64,000 nucleotides of DNA from Callaeas wilsoni (GCA_013398955.1 VWPU01001221.1:183400-247399), one strand, 5' to 3'; counted from the stretch's first letter, positions 1 through 12,270 are shown. Made by a program: numbers and translations. Notes: generated from the letters alone by a model not told the origin.

Positions 1-281
1 CACACACATATTAGTCAATAACTAAACTGTGCAAATTGACCTCAGTACTTGTTCCCTCCTTACTCTTCCTCCCTCTGTCACATGAAAGATTCATATGCAG
101 TGCAGCAGTGCAGCTCTGAGCCACTGCTCAAAGTCAGTAAAAATATTTTTGTTACCTTAAGTAGGAAATGTAATAGGCCAAGCAATGAAATAAAGACTTT
201 CCTGGCCTCTGTTTAAACTTCCTGTACCGCAGTGTTTGCTTTCATTGATCAGAATACCTTACCTGACTATAAGATTAATAT

Positions 282-287
282 TTTATT
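282..287 (-). terminator. Candidate poly(A) signal of LRPAP1
   Basis: AATAAA on the minus strand about 310 nt after the LRPAP1 stop. It is the first canonical hexamer downstream. Use of this site is inferred; the 3' UTR could run beyond the window edge. The rest of 1-595 shows no other feature. Confidence 0.4.
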
Positions 288-595
288 ACTAGCAGGAATC
301 CTTTCAGAGTTCACATATTTTTTCCTTTTGACATGACTGATTATTTCAAAGGCTGCTACTTCAGTGAGATGTAAGATTTATATGATCCAAGATCTGCAAC
401 CTAAATATTTAATCGAGTAATTTAATTTTATAGTGCAAATACAAAATTGGTAATTAAGTAGACAAAAAAAATTTCTTAGAGGACACATCTGTTCAATCCT
501 TACTATTTCAGAAGGACTCCTTAGTAAGCCCTGTTCAAAAAAACACATTAACTGCTTTGTGTTAATAGACTGATCCCATGAAGTAGAACAAATTT

Positions 596-661
596 TTATA
601 GTTCATTGTGTTGAAGACCTTGAGAGATTCTGCTGGATAAGTCTTGCAAGTGCTTCTTTAC
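596..661 (-). CDS. LRPAP1: LRPAP1 exon 8 (C-terminus, HNEL signal)
   Basis: This terminal coding exon has 66 nt after a CCTGATAG acceptor. It encodes VKKHLQDLSSRISQ through HNEL and a TAA stop. HNEL is a KDEL-like retrieval signal. The exon is too short to be found by ORF length alone and was located by homology and phase. Confidence 0.94.
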   Translation of the reverse strand, partial: VKKHLQDLSSRISQGLQHNEL

Positions 662-3600
662 CTATCAGGAAAACAAAACACACAAAAACAAATTTCAGGA
701 AAACAATAAATTATCAATATAGTAATATATTCAGATTTTGCTATGAGTATTTGTTACAACAGAAAGAGCAGAGAGCAGGAAGATTTCAGGCCTTTTAGAA
801 TTAGGCCTATAAAAAACAATTACGTGTATGCTGTACTAAACATGGAGAACAGATGTGCTTGAACTCCCCTTCTGGAAGTCATTCTGCTTGCATGAAAAAT
901 CAGCACTGGATAATCTACTTCCCTTCTGCTACTGAATTAAACTTTCGACGTGTATGTAACACTGGATTTATACAGACCTTATATCCTAGTTCTTTCGTCT
1001 TTTCTTGCAGCATGGCATATTTCTCTTTGTTTCTGTTCAGATGATCCTTGTCTCCAGTTCCCTCTACATGCTTCAGTTTCTGGTGTGAAATCTCTAATTG
1101 TTTCTGGTAATGATGGTGCTTTTCAATTTTTGCTTCAAAATGTTTCAGCTCCTCCTAAAATAACAAATACACACAGCTTCACAGGAGTTTCTTTCCAAGC
1201 CTTCCTTTTTCTTGCCAAGACACTCCTAGTCATACTTTACTAAGTCAGGCACAGAAGATTTTTCAGTTCCCTGCTTCTTAAGAATGTCTGGACAATTCAT
1301 TACCACCACCACCAAACTCCTGACTTTGAAAGCAAGTGCTGGAAACAACCCACTACAACAGATTTTTATCTTTTTAAAATCTGATAAACAGGCAGAGTCA
1401 GATAAATAAAAAAATCAAATGTTTTCTCTATACAAGTTGAATTGAATAAAAGTGGCATGAACTGCACAGGAATGAATTTCTATATTATTTTCTTGAAAAG
1501 CAGTCTTTCTCACTGTAGTTTTGTGTCAGCTCAACACAGCTCCACCATGGGAAGTTAACAGTACAAGAGATGGGCACGAGAGGGAAATTGCTGAGTATAC
1601 AGATTACACTGCTTCCCAAGGACATAATTAAGACATTGGGTAAGAGGGGTAGATCTGGTGCACTGGAAACAAAGAAGCAGGGCCTGATCTTTCAAAGGTT
1701 TAAAACATGCAACACTTGTTTTGAGAGGATTCAGAATTTTCATTCTGCAGGTTATAACAGAACCAGCATATGAGTAGTTACACACATGTTTTTATATTTG
1801 AAGTATTAAAAAGGCAGCATGACTTTTTTATGGTGTCTGGAGGGTAACACAGAAGTGGCTGCAATCAGAGTAACATCAAGTGTTTCTTTACGTGGCAAAA
1901 TATCTTTCTGCAAGAGAAGTCACTGGAATTCTACTTACCCGAAAAGATTCAAGTTCTTTCTCAGTGAAATTGGCTGATTTGGCCATGTCCCACAAATCAA
2001 TAACTCTTGGTTCTTCGAATTCTAAACAAATACATATAACATAATGAAAATCTGGACACAATGCTTTTAATGCCCAACTTCTATGCAAGATGAAGAGATG
2101 CTTTCTCACATACATATTGATATTAAGAACAGATATATTAAGCACTGCATTACTAATAGATTTATTTAGATGAAAAGGGAGAAGTATCCAAGTACTGGAT
2201 AAAACTAGATACTAGTACTAGATAGACAAAGTAGGTTTTTAAAAGCAAAACCCCCAAACTCGAGGAACTGGATAAAGGCATTGCTTGCTCTGCATGTTGC
2301 CTCACTTACTTGCCCTCCTGGGACTGACGGTGTAATATCCCTCCTCACGTGGGCATGGAAGACAGAACCACCCTCTTAACACACTGACTGTTCCCTTTCA
2401 GTAGGCTTCCAGTCCTAAATGGGACTGGCGGGCTGCATCTCTTCAGCCCACTGTGGTTCACTATGCACTGTGATACTGTGGCTACACCTTATTATTTGTC
2501 CACTGATTTTTTTTTTTTAAATGAAATTAATCCCAAATAAGCACAAACCCCACTGTATCATACCACTGGTTGTGTCATATCCCTGGTGACTGACTTTACG
2601 CAAACGCTCAAACCCCTGATTGATGCTTCTTAACTTCTCCTTGAGTTCTCTGTGTTTGTTGTGCAAGATTTCCTCTTTCACCAGGTTCTCCTCCGATGGA
2701 TTGATAACATTTTTGTGGATATCTGTTGAAGAACAATAAGTGTTATTGATTGTGGGCCAAATCTTGATGGGTCGAAAACTCCAGAAATCCCCCACATCTG
2801 AGGTGAATAAAAGATGCTAAGCTCTTAGGATTTAAGTTGCGTGCAAATAAAGCATCAAAACCAGACTTTAAGAAGTAATTCCTTTTGTACGTCAATATTC
2901 AGATCAATGCCCCTCAGTGCTCTGGAGGGTGATGGTACAGAAATGCCTTGTAAGTCCTACTGGCCCCCAGATTATAGTAAGGATTTTCCCAGGTTAGCAA
3001 TATCCCAAGAAAATGGGATAAGGATGCTCGATGAGTTCTTCCCTGGACATTTCATGAACCAAGACATCTGATGTTGAAGTGGTTTTCAGCAGCTTCAAGC
3101 TAGGACTATGTAATGCAAACATCAAACTGTCAGCTTTAGAATTCTTCAGCTCTAACAGTTTTAGCTCAGATTAGTACAGCAAGCTGGGTTCAGATCCTTG
3201 ATGCTCTAATAAACTTCAGGCTTGGTGCCTAAGATATTCAGGATATCCTCTTGGGCTCACAGCTGGTGAGATAAAACATGCATGTTCTGCAGACTTTAGA
3301 ACCACATTTTGCAGCAGTGGATTTAGTTTGTGCATAATTTCCTGTAAACTACAATGGCCATCATCATTAATCTGATGGCATCTTCCTGGCTTGAAATGAA
3401 GGCAGAATCAGAAAACTGAAATGGCAACATTTTCATTAGCTGGCAAGAATTTTGGCAGCTAATGCGGAACTAAACCCAGGAAGTATCTGAAAATGCCAGC
3501 ATCTGCAAGCAGTTCTGACAGAAATGTTGGGAATTTCAAGGGAATTTGGAAGCCATGGGCAGAGAAAAGACTTGTACTGCTCTTGAAACATCAGAGAAAT

Positions 3601-6600
3601 GCTCAGGCACCTTCTGTTCTGCTCACAGTCTCCAGCAGAATATTGTATTCATGAATCTTTTCTTTGTGATGCTTAAATTCTCGCCAAAGCTTATCCAACT
3701 CCTCATCAGAGAACTTCCCAGAAGTCTTGGCCTGAAAGAAACATGAGTTCATTATGCTTTCCAGGCCAAGTGCTTTCAAGTACCCCCAACTGCCAAAATG
3801 TCTTCCCACTTCTCACCACATTTAGAAAATTATTAAGTGCAGCTTTTCTTTAGATATTTTGTTTTAATTCTCTTAGTATTTGTATGTGGTCAAGATTTAG
3901 ATGTTGATAGATAAAGATGCCTTTAATCATGTCAAAAGGAAGTTTGCTTCAGACTTAGAAAGTTGGACTTGCTATGGACTACCCAGTGAAAAGTGTCTGG
4001 CATTTCTATTCCACAGGCAACAATTTAATACAGAAATAAGGGCCATGGAGCTCCATTGGCAACTGTAAGGGAACCATGTGTATGAGGGATGCAGCCTGAT
4101 ATTAAACACAGTCTTTACTTCATCTTACTTTACTGGCAGGTGAAGATTTTATCACTACTGTGCATTTGCTCTCTAACTATTAAGGAAGCATTGCTCACAC
4201 AGCTGGGGCACTACCCACAAATCTGGTGGCTTACTTGCTCCAATGCCTGATCAAAAGTGAATGTTTTTGATACCTATTCAGACCCAACCCTTTTTTTTTT
4301 TTGTTTAGGGAATATTCCTCCCATTGCACTTTACTGTTCCCCAAAGCACAGGACATCATGTTCCTTGCCAGAGCAGTATCTATTACAGTAACATTTTAAA
4401 ATCCAGCAACTCTTTTTTTCTGCTTTACTAACTCTGCACTAGACTTGCAGGAGAATTCTTCAGGTTTATCTGACTAGTTGCTTCTGAATACTTGAATTAT
4501 TTAATTTCTGAAGATTATGACTTTGCCAGTTTTATCTGCCCAAACTGACAGTACATCTTCCACTTTTTACGCATGAATGCAAATCCTGGAAATTTTCACT
4601 TGAATACTAGGTTGGGAAAGTCCTTATTTAAAACCCTTCCCCACAATACATTTCACTTTTAGAAAGTCTACAAAATGGTTCTATTTTAAATATATCTTTA
4701 AAAAAAAAATCCATAACAATAAGAAAACTAGGAAAAACACCATAGATAGACTACCACACAGTGAGAGTCACACTAAGGGAAGCATGAGTTCAGGGAAATG
4801 TGACAAACTACTCCATCTGACCTCAGAGGACCCAGGCTCCACCCTTCAGACTGATGTGGGTGTTTTATTTGCCAAAGACAACCTGCCACAGCTGGATGAT
4901 CTGGATGCAGGTGGGGTACCCTCAGGGCACAAAGATGTGAGCTACAGACCAATGCAGCTTGGTCAGTACTTAACAAAAGAGTAGTAAAGCTATTAATTTC
5001 CAAGTCTGAGTGCTCTCAGAAGACACAGCTAAGAGTTCAATGAAGATATACTGATTTCCTACACTCCAGTTCCTGGAAACCTTCCTCACCTTGCTCCATA
5101 GTTTTTCCAGTCTTGGATCATCTAGTGTGTCACTTTCTGTGCCATCTTTAATATAGTTGGTATCAACTAGTTGAGAGTCCTTCTTTCCATTCATTCCATA
5201 TTTAGTCATAATGACTGCAAGGGAACAGAAGATACAGAAACATGAGAACCAGTTATGGATGTATGGAAAGTGAGAGATGAGCTACATCTGTGACTCGCAG
5301 AGCTGGACTTTGCAGCTCACGGAGGAAAAGCTATTGGTTCAAGACACACAGGTCCAGGTTTAAAGACCTCTTCTGAAATTACTGGGAGCAAAGGAATCTG
5401 TTAGGCTCCTGCAGCTCCCTACTGATCTCCAAAGGACTTGTGTGTGCTCACTGTCCAGAAAGACAACCTGTTACTTAATGGTTCAAACACAAACACAGGT
5501 GTCTAACCACGCGTGTGTCTGACGCAAAGTTTAAGCCCCTTCTTTCCAAGACAGACCTTACCATTTAAGTTGCGTCTGAGCTTGGCCTCCTTCTCTCCAT
5601 CTTCATCCAGCCCTTCAGCCTTCAGTTTTTTCCAGCTTAGCTCATCCTTTTCTTGTATTTTTAGATCACTGTGCAACTCTGCCAGTTTCACAGCAGAGAG
5701 ATGGAGCTAACGAGAACAGAGAAAGGTTTGTATTTGGTTATGTGGAGTCCCCTCTGGCTTCAGAGCTACCTCAGAAACCAGTACAGATACATAAGAACCA
5801 GTATGGCACAGCAATTCTTCTCAAACAACATGCCATTGCCACCACATGTGCTTTCTTGAGGACCTCCTTCCAACCATGTAGTTATAGTGAGTTAAAAACT
5901 TTATTGGTTATTACAGTTTTTCAGACTACCAAGTCACTTAGGATGGCCTTGCAGGTCAAAGGACCATTTCATCAGCAATTTTTACCATGATCAAAATGAA
6001 AAAAATTCCCAGATAATTTCTTAACATGATTTATGTGCACTAAAACATACAAAACCTAGAGGTATTCCTGTCTGACATAACAGGACAAAAAAGGTATGAC
6101 ACTGAGGCTGAAGATAGGAAAATAAAAAAAAGTAGAATTTAGATAAAAGCTAGGTCAGCTTCAAATTTTGTGAACTACAGAGAAAACAGAAACAGAGACA
6201 ATGACTAATATGGAGTTGGCTAAGCAGCACTGCTGTGAGTTGATCCTGAACATCCAGATTTTAGACACCTTAGTTATTCAGTTTAAAACAAAGAAATTTA
6301 ACAAATCATCTTAATAGTTCAGAACTACTTTTGTCTGTGTCTACATGCCTGTCAACAAACAGAAGGCGAGGTGAGGACAAGCCCAGAGAGGAGAGGTGAG
6401 AAAACTCCTCCAACCACTGTGCAGCCAGCTCCTGGGAGCTGAGATCCAGCTCAAAACCCCTGGGCTTGTCAGTCCTAGGACAAGTTTATCTACTGGAGGT
6501 TTTTTTTATCATTAAAACCAGCTTACAGATTACAAAAATTCTCATTTTCAGTGAGGAAGCAGTATATTTATTAAACACAGACTCAGTACTGTTTTTAAAC

Positions 6601-9600
6601 ATCAGAATGATTCTGAAAAGATTCAGCCGTTCCTTTGTGTGTCAGTAGGTTATTTTAAAGTAACTAGGAAAAGTGTCATTGCTTTGAGCTAATGCACTTC
6701 CTATTGACAGGAATTCAGGAAGCTATCCACATTATTGTTTCTGCTTCCATCGTAGGCTGTCCTATTAATCAATCTTGTGCCACTGCATATAATTATTATG
6801 ATTTTTGAACTAGTTTTTTTCCTGCATTTTGCACTTGGCTTACTGAAATTACTAAAATCTAGAGTAGTTAGAATCACAGGTAAATATAATAATTATTATT
6901 ATATTAAAGTTCTGATCCCTCACATTAAAACTTCTTATCCTTCTAATACTAAAGCAAAGGAACATCCCTGTTGTCTTCTTTACCATCTACTTTTGAGGAC
7001 CTGCTTGATAGAAGCAAGGCTCTAAGAAGAAATCACTTTATTTATGGTTTTTAGTATGTGCTAAAAACCTTAATCATGTACTTATTTGCTTTTCTGGTGC
7101 AGGATGACCTGGACACCTCAAGTGTCACTGCTGCAGTGGCACCAAGTATCAGCATTTTCCTCAGCAAGAACTGTGCCCTGAAGCTCCAAGACTGAATGAA
7201 AGGTTTGCTACAAATTGTGAAGGGAATGGCCAAGCATCTCAGTAGTTCTGTACTCTAAGATTAGTCAGCATTCAAGTAGTGTGGATTTCATATGTAGCTG
7301 GGCTGAGGAAATACAGGAAAAAAATAGCCAGCAATAACTTACATAAGTAATTTACCTCCTAAGTACTGCAAATATAGGAAAATAAAATCTCTGATATGTG
7401 TGACCTTGTCATCAGAGACACATTACTGTATAAAAGATTACACAGTGCAATTTATGTTAGAGCCCCTCTGCAGTTAGTGCAATCTCAGAAACACGTACAG
7501 CTTTGTTTTCTAAGTTACAGAAAAGAATATCAGAACTTCTAAATATAACGTTTGGAGACATCTTCAATCAAACATGTTAAAGTCTTAAAAAAACTAAGGA
7601 ACTACATTAAGCCCACTGTTCCTGAAGAGAAAGCAAGATTCTATTCAAATTTCTCCCAATTAGAGCAATATTTTTCTGATTCTCACTATAATCTAGTATG
7701 AAACTGGACTAACTGTCCTTGTAAGCATTATAAATCCTTTGAAACCTTTTGGAAGCCCCTTGCTTGTCCCATTAATGTAACACAGAGTGAATACATAAGT
7801 TAATTTAAAGTATTCAGTTCAAGAACTGCTTCCTTTAAGGTCATCTCATGTAGGACCCTGAGTACACCAGGCAAAAAATATCAACGGATAGGACTCCTCA
7901 TCACTTTACTAACACTACTCACATGTTGGAACAACTAACTAGAAGCGGAGGTGAAAAGCTAAGTTTAATGACTAAATAACCAAGCAACAAGCTCCTTACA
8001 CTCATTCCTTCTTCCTCATGCTGCCTGGACATTAACATCCAAGATAGGTACCTGGCAATTCTGGGAATGAGTGCTGGAAATTTGTCAAACATTACAACAA
8101 TTAAGTCATTTGCAGGTGGGCTGGCTGCAATCATTACCTACACTCTTGCCTCCAAGAGGAAAGTGCTCTTCAGTACAAATTTACTATTTATGAAAAGAGG
8201 TTCTGGAGAAAGATCAAGCCTTCCCTCCCACCCTCAGGGAAACAAGAAGGAAGTCTGGCTTGCCAGCTCCTGGTCCCACTAAGTCACATTTTGGGGCTTT
8301 TTAAAGGACTGCTCATCCAGCTGTGTGCTGCAATGCTAAATTGCGGTATCTGTCAAAACAAAGAAGTTCCCTGTTTTCAGTACTTTCTCTACCATTACCA
8401 AAACAAAGGAATGAAGAGTTTTGCATTGACACATGGAAGTATTTCAAAGCAGATGTAACACATAGGCATAGTTTTCCTCTTATTTCATATACTGCCCAGA
8501 CATACTGAAAAATCACTTTATAAAACACATGCTGGGTGACAGTTGTTCTCAAAAGTGAAATTTAGATGGTGGCAAATTTAGTTCAAGTAGGTTTTGCATC
8601 TCAAAAATCTAGCTCACATATAGAGAATTTACTAAACCTTAGTTTTTTACTGACAGAGTTAATTCATTTTTTATTTTAGTATCTTAACATAGATGATGTA
8701 AAGCATCTCAAATTTTAATACCAGAAAAGCCAGGTATAAAAATGAGAGAAGACTGTAATTGGAAAGGTGAGAGGTAACTGACATTACCATCATTATATAT
8801 TATTTCTAGTCTCAGTGTTGTTTCTTTTTCAGCTCAGTTCACAGCTGGAGCTTCATAACACACACTGTCCTAGGCCCCATTTCATCCTTCTCCCATCGAG
8901 TAAAGGAGTATTTTTGATACCTTCCTTTAGCACACTGGGAAGCAGCACAACGGCAGAGTTCTAGTTTTTGGCTGAACCCAGGGATGCCCTATGTCCACTT
9001 CCATAGCTCAGGCTATTCAGAACACAGAAGATCCAAAATTAATATTAACTATATTTCTTTGCCTGAAAGAACTGAACCTTTGCCAGTCATGACCCTAATT
9101 CCCATGGTCCACAATATTCAGGGGATATGTGTAGTGCACTCTTCTCCTCCTGTTGAAGCTCTTCTGTTTAGTTCTAAGTAAATATTTCTGCTGTAATGAA
9201 ATACTTTGACTGTATTTTCACTTTAATTAAATACTTCTTCTAGTCCAGTGTGAGAGAAACTCAAGAATCACTGTCAAAATGAAGGCTCTCATCTGGGAAT
9301 GGTAATACCCATTTGCTGGTCCTCTTGCATTTGTCTGTATCACTTGATGTGAATGTGGGTGACACAACCACCACGGTGGAGGGTTTCCTCTTCTGTGCTG
9401 TGATCTCCTGCCCTGTGCAGAGCAGGGACCGAGGCCACCGGCTTCAGAGAGCATCACAGCCCGGAGCAACACGGCTAAAGCATTCAACCAGCGAGCGCTG
9501 GAGCCAGCCGCAGATCCTCCATGGCACCAGAGGGGTTCCCCTCTCTCTCCCACTTCCTGGGCATGTGGTTTAGCTGCTGTATTCAAACACGGGCAGGTCA

Positions 9601-10084
9601 ACACTTCCCAGGACTCAGATCCACATCCCGTCTCCCGGGAGAAGGCTGTTGCCCGCCGCCGGGACTGCCGCCCGGCGCGGGGCTCAGCGGAGCCCTCGCT
9701 GGCTGACGGTCGGGGACAGCCATGCCCGAGAAGCGAACAAAAGCCACCGCAGCCCCGAGCCGGGGCCGGACAGCCTCGGACACTCCCCACACACGGGACC
9801 CCGCTTCTCCCCATCTCCCTGAGGGGGAATGAGTGTCCGAAGCGGCCGGGCCCGACCCCGGGGCCCCCCCGAGCACCGCCATCGCCGCGCGCCCCCCCAC
9901 TCACCCGCTGCGCCTTCTCCCAGACCTGGTTCAGCCTCACCACTCGGAACTCCCCGGCCTCCCGCCGCTTGCCGCCGGCAGCCGCCAGCCCCTCATTGGC
10001 CTCCCGGGAGTACTTGCTGGCCTGGCCGGCGACAGCGAAGACCAGCGCGGCGGCGAGGGCCGGCAGCGCCCGCAGAGCCGCCAT
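596..10084 (-). CDS. LRPAP1: LRPAP1 (receptor-associated protein, RAP), complete 8-exon gene
   Basis: The product is an ER and early-secretory chaperone. It binds LDL-receptor family members (LRP1, LRP2, VLDLR and others), blocks premature ligand binding and escorts them to the Golgi. Eight coding exons on the minus strand join in frame into 351 residues, close to the 357 of human RAP as I remember it: 9905-10084, 5562-5706, 5090-5214, 3611-3731, 2564-2722, 1939-2021, 978-1154 and 596-661. All seven introns have GT-AG ends and matching phases. Residues 1-22 or so form a hydrophobic signal peptide. Three helical-bundle domains follow, with hallmarks such as LDEDGEKEA, LDDPRLEKLW, KLRSINQG and EEPRVIDLWD. 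The sequon NFT lies in domain 3. The C-terminus HNEL is the known RAP ER-retrieval signal. Identity was judged by recall of the family; no search was run. No lesion is visible. Confidence 0.97.
978..1154 (-). CDS. LRPAP1: LRPAP1 exon 7 (domain 3, receptor-binding helices)
   Basis: This exon has 177 nt (59 codons) after an ATTTTAG acceptor and before a GTCTGT donor. It begins EELKHFEAKIEKHHHYQKQL. In human RAP this helix carries the lysines that dock into LDL-receptor repeats and the histidines thought to sense Golgi pH. Both residue types are present; one human Asn position reads His here, giving three His in a row. It ends KTKELGYK in phase 0. Confidence 0.95.
1939..2021 (-). CDS. LRPAP1: LRPAP1 exon 6 (domain 3)
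   Basis: This exon has 83 nt between a TGTTTAG acceptor and a GTAAGT donor. It encodes (E)FEEPRVIDLWDMAKSANFT through ELESFR. It carries the NFT glycosylation sequon, at the same place as NLT in human RAP as I recall it. Confidence 0.95.
2564..2722 (-). CDS. LRPAP1: LRPAP1 exon 5 (domain 2 / domain 3 boundary)
   Basis: This exon has 159 nt between a TTCAACAG acceptor and a GTATGA donor. It encodes (D)IHKNVINPSEEN through KLRSINQGFERLRKVSHQG and ends YDTTS plus one base of a Glu codon. Confidence 0.95.
3611..3731 (-). CDS. LRPAP1: LRPAP1 exon 4 (domain 2)
   Basis: This exon has 121 nt between a CTTTCAG acceptor and a GTGCCT donor. It encodes AKTSGKFSDEELDKLWREF through ETVSRTE, nearly identical to human RAP as I recall it. 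It ends in phase 1. Confidence 0.95.
5090..5214 (-). CDS. LRPAP1: LRPAP1 exon 3 (end of domain 1, start of domain 2)
   Basis: This exon has 125 nt between a TTGCAG acceptor and a GTGAGG donor. It encodes (V)IMTKYGMNGKKD, a variable linker, and LDDPRLEKLWSK. Phase 0 at the donor. Confidence 0.95.
5562..5706 (-). CDS. LRPAP1: LRPAP1 exon 2 (domain 1)
   Basis: This exon has 145 nt between a TTAG acceptor and a GTAAGG donor. It begins LHLSAVKLAELHSDLK and holds the acidic stretch GLDEDGEKEAKLRRNLN. It ends in phase 1; the first base of a Val codon is completed in exon 3. Confidence 0.95.
5707..9904 (-). other. LRPAP1 intron 1 (4.2 kb)
   Basis: The largest intron, AT-rich except for the last several hundred bases next to exon 1, which belong to the CpG island. 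No recognisable repeat, exon or RNA gene was seen. Confidence 0.8.
9905..10084 (-). CDS. LRPAP1: LRPAP1 exon 1 (signal peptide, start of domain 1)
   Basis: These 60 codons start at the ATG at 10084-10082 and end CAGCGG before a GTGAGT donor. They encode an Ala/Leu-rich signal peptide, then KYSREAN and LNQVWEKAQR, which match the N-terminus of mature RAP. The reading frame stays open into intron 1, so a naive ORF call overextends here. Phase 0 at the donor. Confidence 0.95.
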
Positions 10085-10101
10085 GTCGCGCCGCGCGAGG
10101 A

Positions 10102-10126
10102 ACTACAACTCCCGAGATGCCGTGCG
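10102..10126 (+). promoter_or_regulatory. ZNF143/THAP11 (SBS-type) motif in the LRPAP1 promoter
   Basis: The run ACTACAACTCCCGAGATGC followed by CGTGCG matches the known SBS element ACTACAAYTCCCAGVATGC with one shifted base. This element is bound by ZNF143 and THAP11/HCF-1 at many CpG-island promoters. It lies 17 nt upstream of the ATG, in the probable 5' UTR or TSS region. Binding is inferred from the motif. Confidence 0.75.
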
Positions 10127-10244
10127 GGCCCCGCGCCCTCCCGGCCCGGGAGGGGAGCTCGGTGCTGGAAGACCGGAGGGGAATCCAGCTGAGGTTGGAA
10201 GTGCAGAGTCTGCTTTGGGCTCTGGGGAGCGTGAGAAGAGTTAG

Positions 10245-12230
10245 GTTTGAGCTCTTTCTCTTCGTGCCATTCTCCTCAGTGCTTGCTTCTCAAAATACGC
10301 TGAACGTGGCACGTTTTTTGAGTAGTTTCCCCCCCCAGTCTGTAGTAACTGCAGCCAACACTCGGTGTTGATGTCAGCTGTGCGAGAACAAGGGGACACA
10401 GTGGGTTCGAGCACCACTACTTCCGTCAAACAAAGTTTTCAGATATTAACACAATGTCCAAGAGTATACAGAGAAAGAAGAGGCAGCTCGGGGAGGACGG
10501 AAGGCGAGAATGGGGACCGGTTCCCCCGTGCTGCCTTGGCAGTGGCAGAGAAGAACACCCGGGACAGCACAGAGGGATGGATGGTGGTGGGGAGAAGGAG
10601 GATTGTGAGAAAGGCAGGGACGCGTAGGTTGGGCTGCTCTCGTGGGGTGAAGTGTGGGAATGGCTCTGGTCTCGGTAGTGTGTGCTCAGAGTGCAGCTCC
10701 TGGGCAGGAGAGCCCGTCCTGATGTGCCAACCTCCCACGTCAGTGCGTCCTCCTCAGGGAGCCAGCCCAGAAGTGTAGTGGTAAACAGGCAATTTTGGGA
10801 GGGGATTAGGTCAAGCTGTATTAAGAAAAAAACTCCACGGTGCTGTGAAAATGCACAGTATTTCATCCAGAGTTGGTGTATATTTAAGAACAAACAGATT
10901 GCCTAAACTCTAATGAGATTTCTGAAAACAATGCCCCAGGGAGGGTTTTTAAAGGACTCTCATTTTTGCCTTATAAGCAATATAAAAGTCTTGTGTTTTC
11001 TCTTTCACATTTTCCTAAGTCAGAGATTTTCAGTGTTATTAACCTAGAAGCTGTTGCTTTAAGGCTAAATTGGAGAAGTGGCCGAAAGCACTGCAGTATA
11101 TGTTGCATTGAAGAGTAGTTGAAGCGAGCATTGAAGTACACATTGAGATACAGCAAACTGATGATGCAGAAAGAAGCTCATCAGCCTTGCCCAAATCTTG
11201 TGCAGCTCTACACATCACTTTTAGGATTTAGAGCTTCTTTTAGTCTCATTATTACAGTGTATATATGTATTCCTGAGTCAGTTTGGAGCAGGTAGTTTTA
11301 TCTTGTCTGTTATTTGAAGTACTGATTGAGTTTTCAGGCTCTCTGCAAATAAATTCAACTCCTATGCTCTATAAACTCTAACAGGTTCTCACTCTTGTTC
11401 TAGTATTGAGTGTACTTGTGCACAGTTTTATGCATTTGTTTGCCTGAGTTTCTGAGCTACACTGCAAATTTTGAGAAATAGAGAGGAGCTGCAGCATGAT
11501 TAGTTTGCTTATGCTGGCTTGTTGGATGTCATTCTCCAGTGCCCTTACCTCTGTGACCTCGAGTGACTAGTGCTGGTATTGTTCTGTGTGTCCTGGCCCA
11601 AGCAGAAGCAGTGCAGGGCAGAAGGTGGCCCTGGGGCCGAGCTGGTGTCAGCCGCAGAGATGTCCCGCTCGTGTCCCCAGCGCTGGGCAGCGGCGTGAGG
11701 ACAGAGGTGGTGTCAGTGGTGGGGACAACGCTGCCTGCTCCTCTGGCAGCACTGTGGCACAGTGTGTATGTGGGGACAGCAGCACTCAGGAGCACCGGGA
11801 CCTCAGCTCCAGCGCTGCAGGGAGCTGTAGTATAGGAGAGGGCTAGGAGTGGGGATGTCAGGTAGTCAAAAACTGTCCTGATCCTCAGTTCTTTGGGGAA
11901 AATATGTCAAAGAGCTGGTGGCAGATGCCCAGCAGGGCTGCCTAGCCCAGGGGGTTTGTTACTGAGCTCCACAGGTGCTGTGTGGGGAGGGCCCCAAGAA
12001 ATGAATGAGATGCCAGTGTCACCCCCCAGGTATGTCTGGGTCATGCTGGGAAGCAGGAGCAGAGTCCAGGCTGGAGAGGGGAAGTACTGTGGGAACTGTC
12101 ATGGGACTGCCCTGCACAATGGGTAGCAGTGAAACCAGGGAGTGGGGAGGGCAGGAGGCTCCCCATGGGTCCCATCTGTCATGTTGGGGCTCCAACAGGG
12201 ACTTCAGAGACACCCAAAGGGTTTGACAAG
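10245..12230. other. GC-rich intergenic DNA between LRPAP1 and the chemokine remnant
   Basis: No gene was recognised. The part from 11540 to 12230 is GC-rich and has overlapping open frames on both strands, typical of composition rather than coding. Some phrases (for example around 11640-11740) loosely resemble the repeated GC-rich blocks at 15.3 and 16.1 kb, but too weakly to call. Confidence 0.5.
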
Positions 12231-12238
12231 CCAAACAC

Positions 12239-12244
12239 TTTATT
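12239..12244 (-). terminator. Poly(A) signal of the chemokine remnant
   Basis: AATAAA on the minus strand 26 nt past the TAA of exon 3. Position and strand fit the 3' end of the chemokine gene. Confidence 0.5.
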
Positions 12245-12270
12245 CAACCATTTAAGCACACAAAATTTAG

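Larger units (their letters stand above)
662..5561 (-). other. LRPAP1 introns 2-7
   Basis: Six introns of roughly 0.3-1.4 kb separate exons 2 to 8: 5215-5561, 3732-5089, 2723-3610, 2022-2563, 1155-1938 and 662-977. I see no RNA gene, clear transposon or nested gene in them. Antisense open frames near 4784-4984 are short and lack family features. Confidence 0.8.
9590..10240. promoter_or_regulatory. CpG island at the LRPAP1 5' end
   Basis: The stretch is strongly GC-rich with many CpG dinucleotides, in sharp contrast with the AT-rich intron 1. It covers exon 1, the 5' UTR and the proximal promoter, as expected for a housekeeping chaperone gene. No TATA box is visible near the start codon. Limits are estimated by eye. 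Confidence 0.8.

Noticed and set aside
4784..4984. Antisense frame in LRPAP1 intron 3
   Set aside because: Short, no family resemblance, with another frame open on the opposite strand over the same bases.
9227..10084. A 285-codon minus-strand frame starting at the LRPAP1 ATG
   Set aside because: Only the first 60 codons are exon 1. The rest reads through a good GTGAGT donor into intron 1, and joining to exon 2 restores known RAP sequence.
9829..10371. A 180-codon plus-strand frame over the CpG island
   Set aside because: Antisense to exon 1 and the promoter; Pro/Ala/Arg-rich as expected from GC-rich DNA, with no domain.
11529..11846. Overlapping frames on both strands in GC-rich DNA
   Set aside because: Open in several frames at once, which reflects composition rather than coding; no splice partners.
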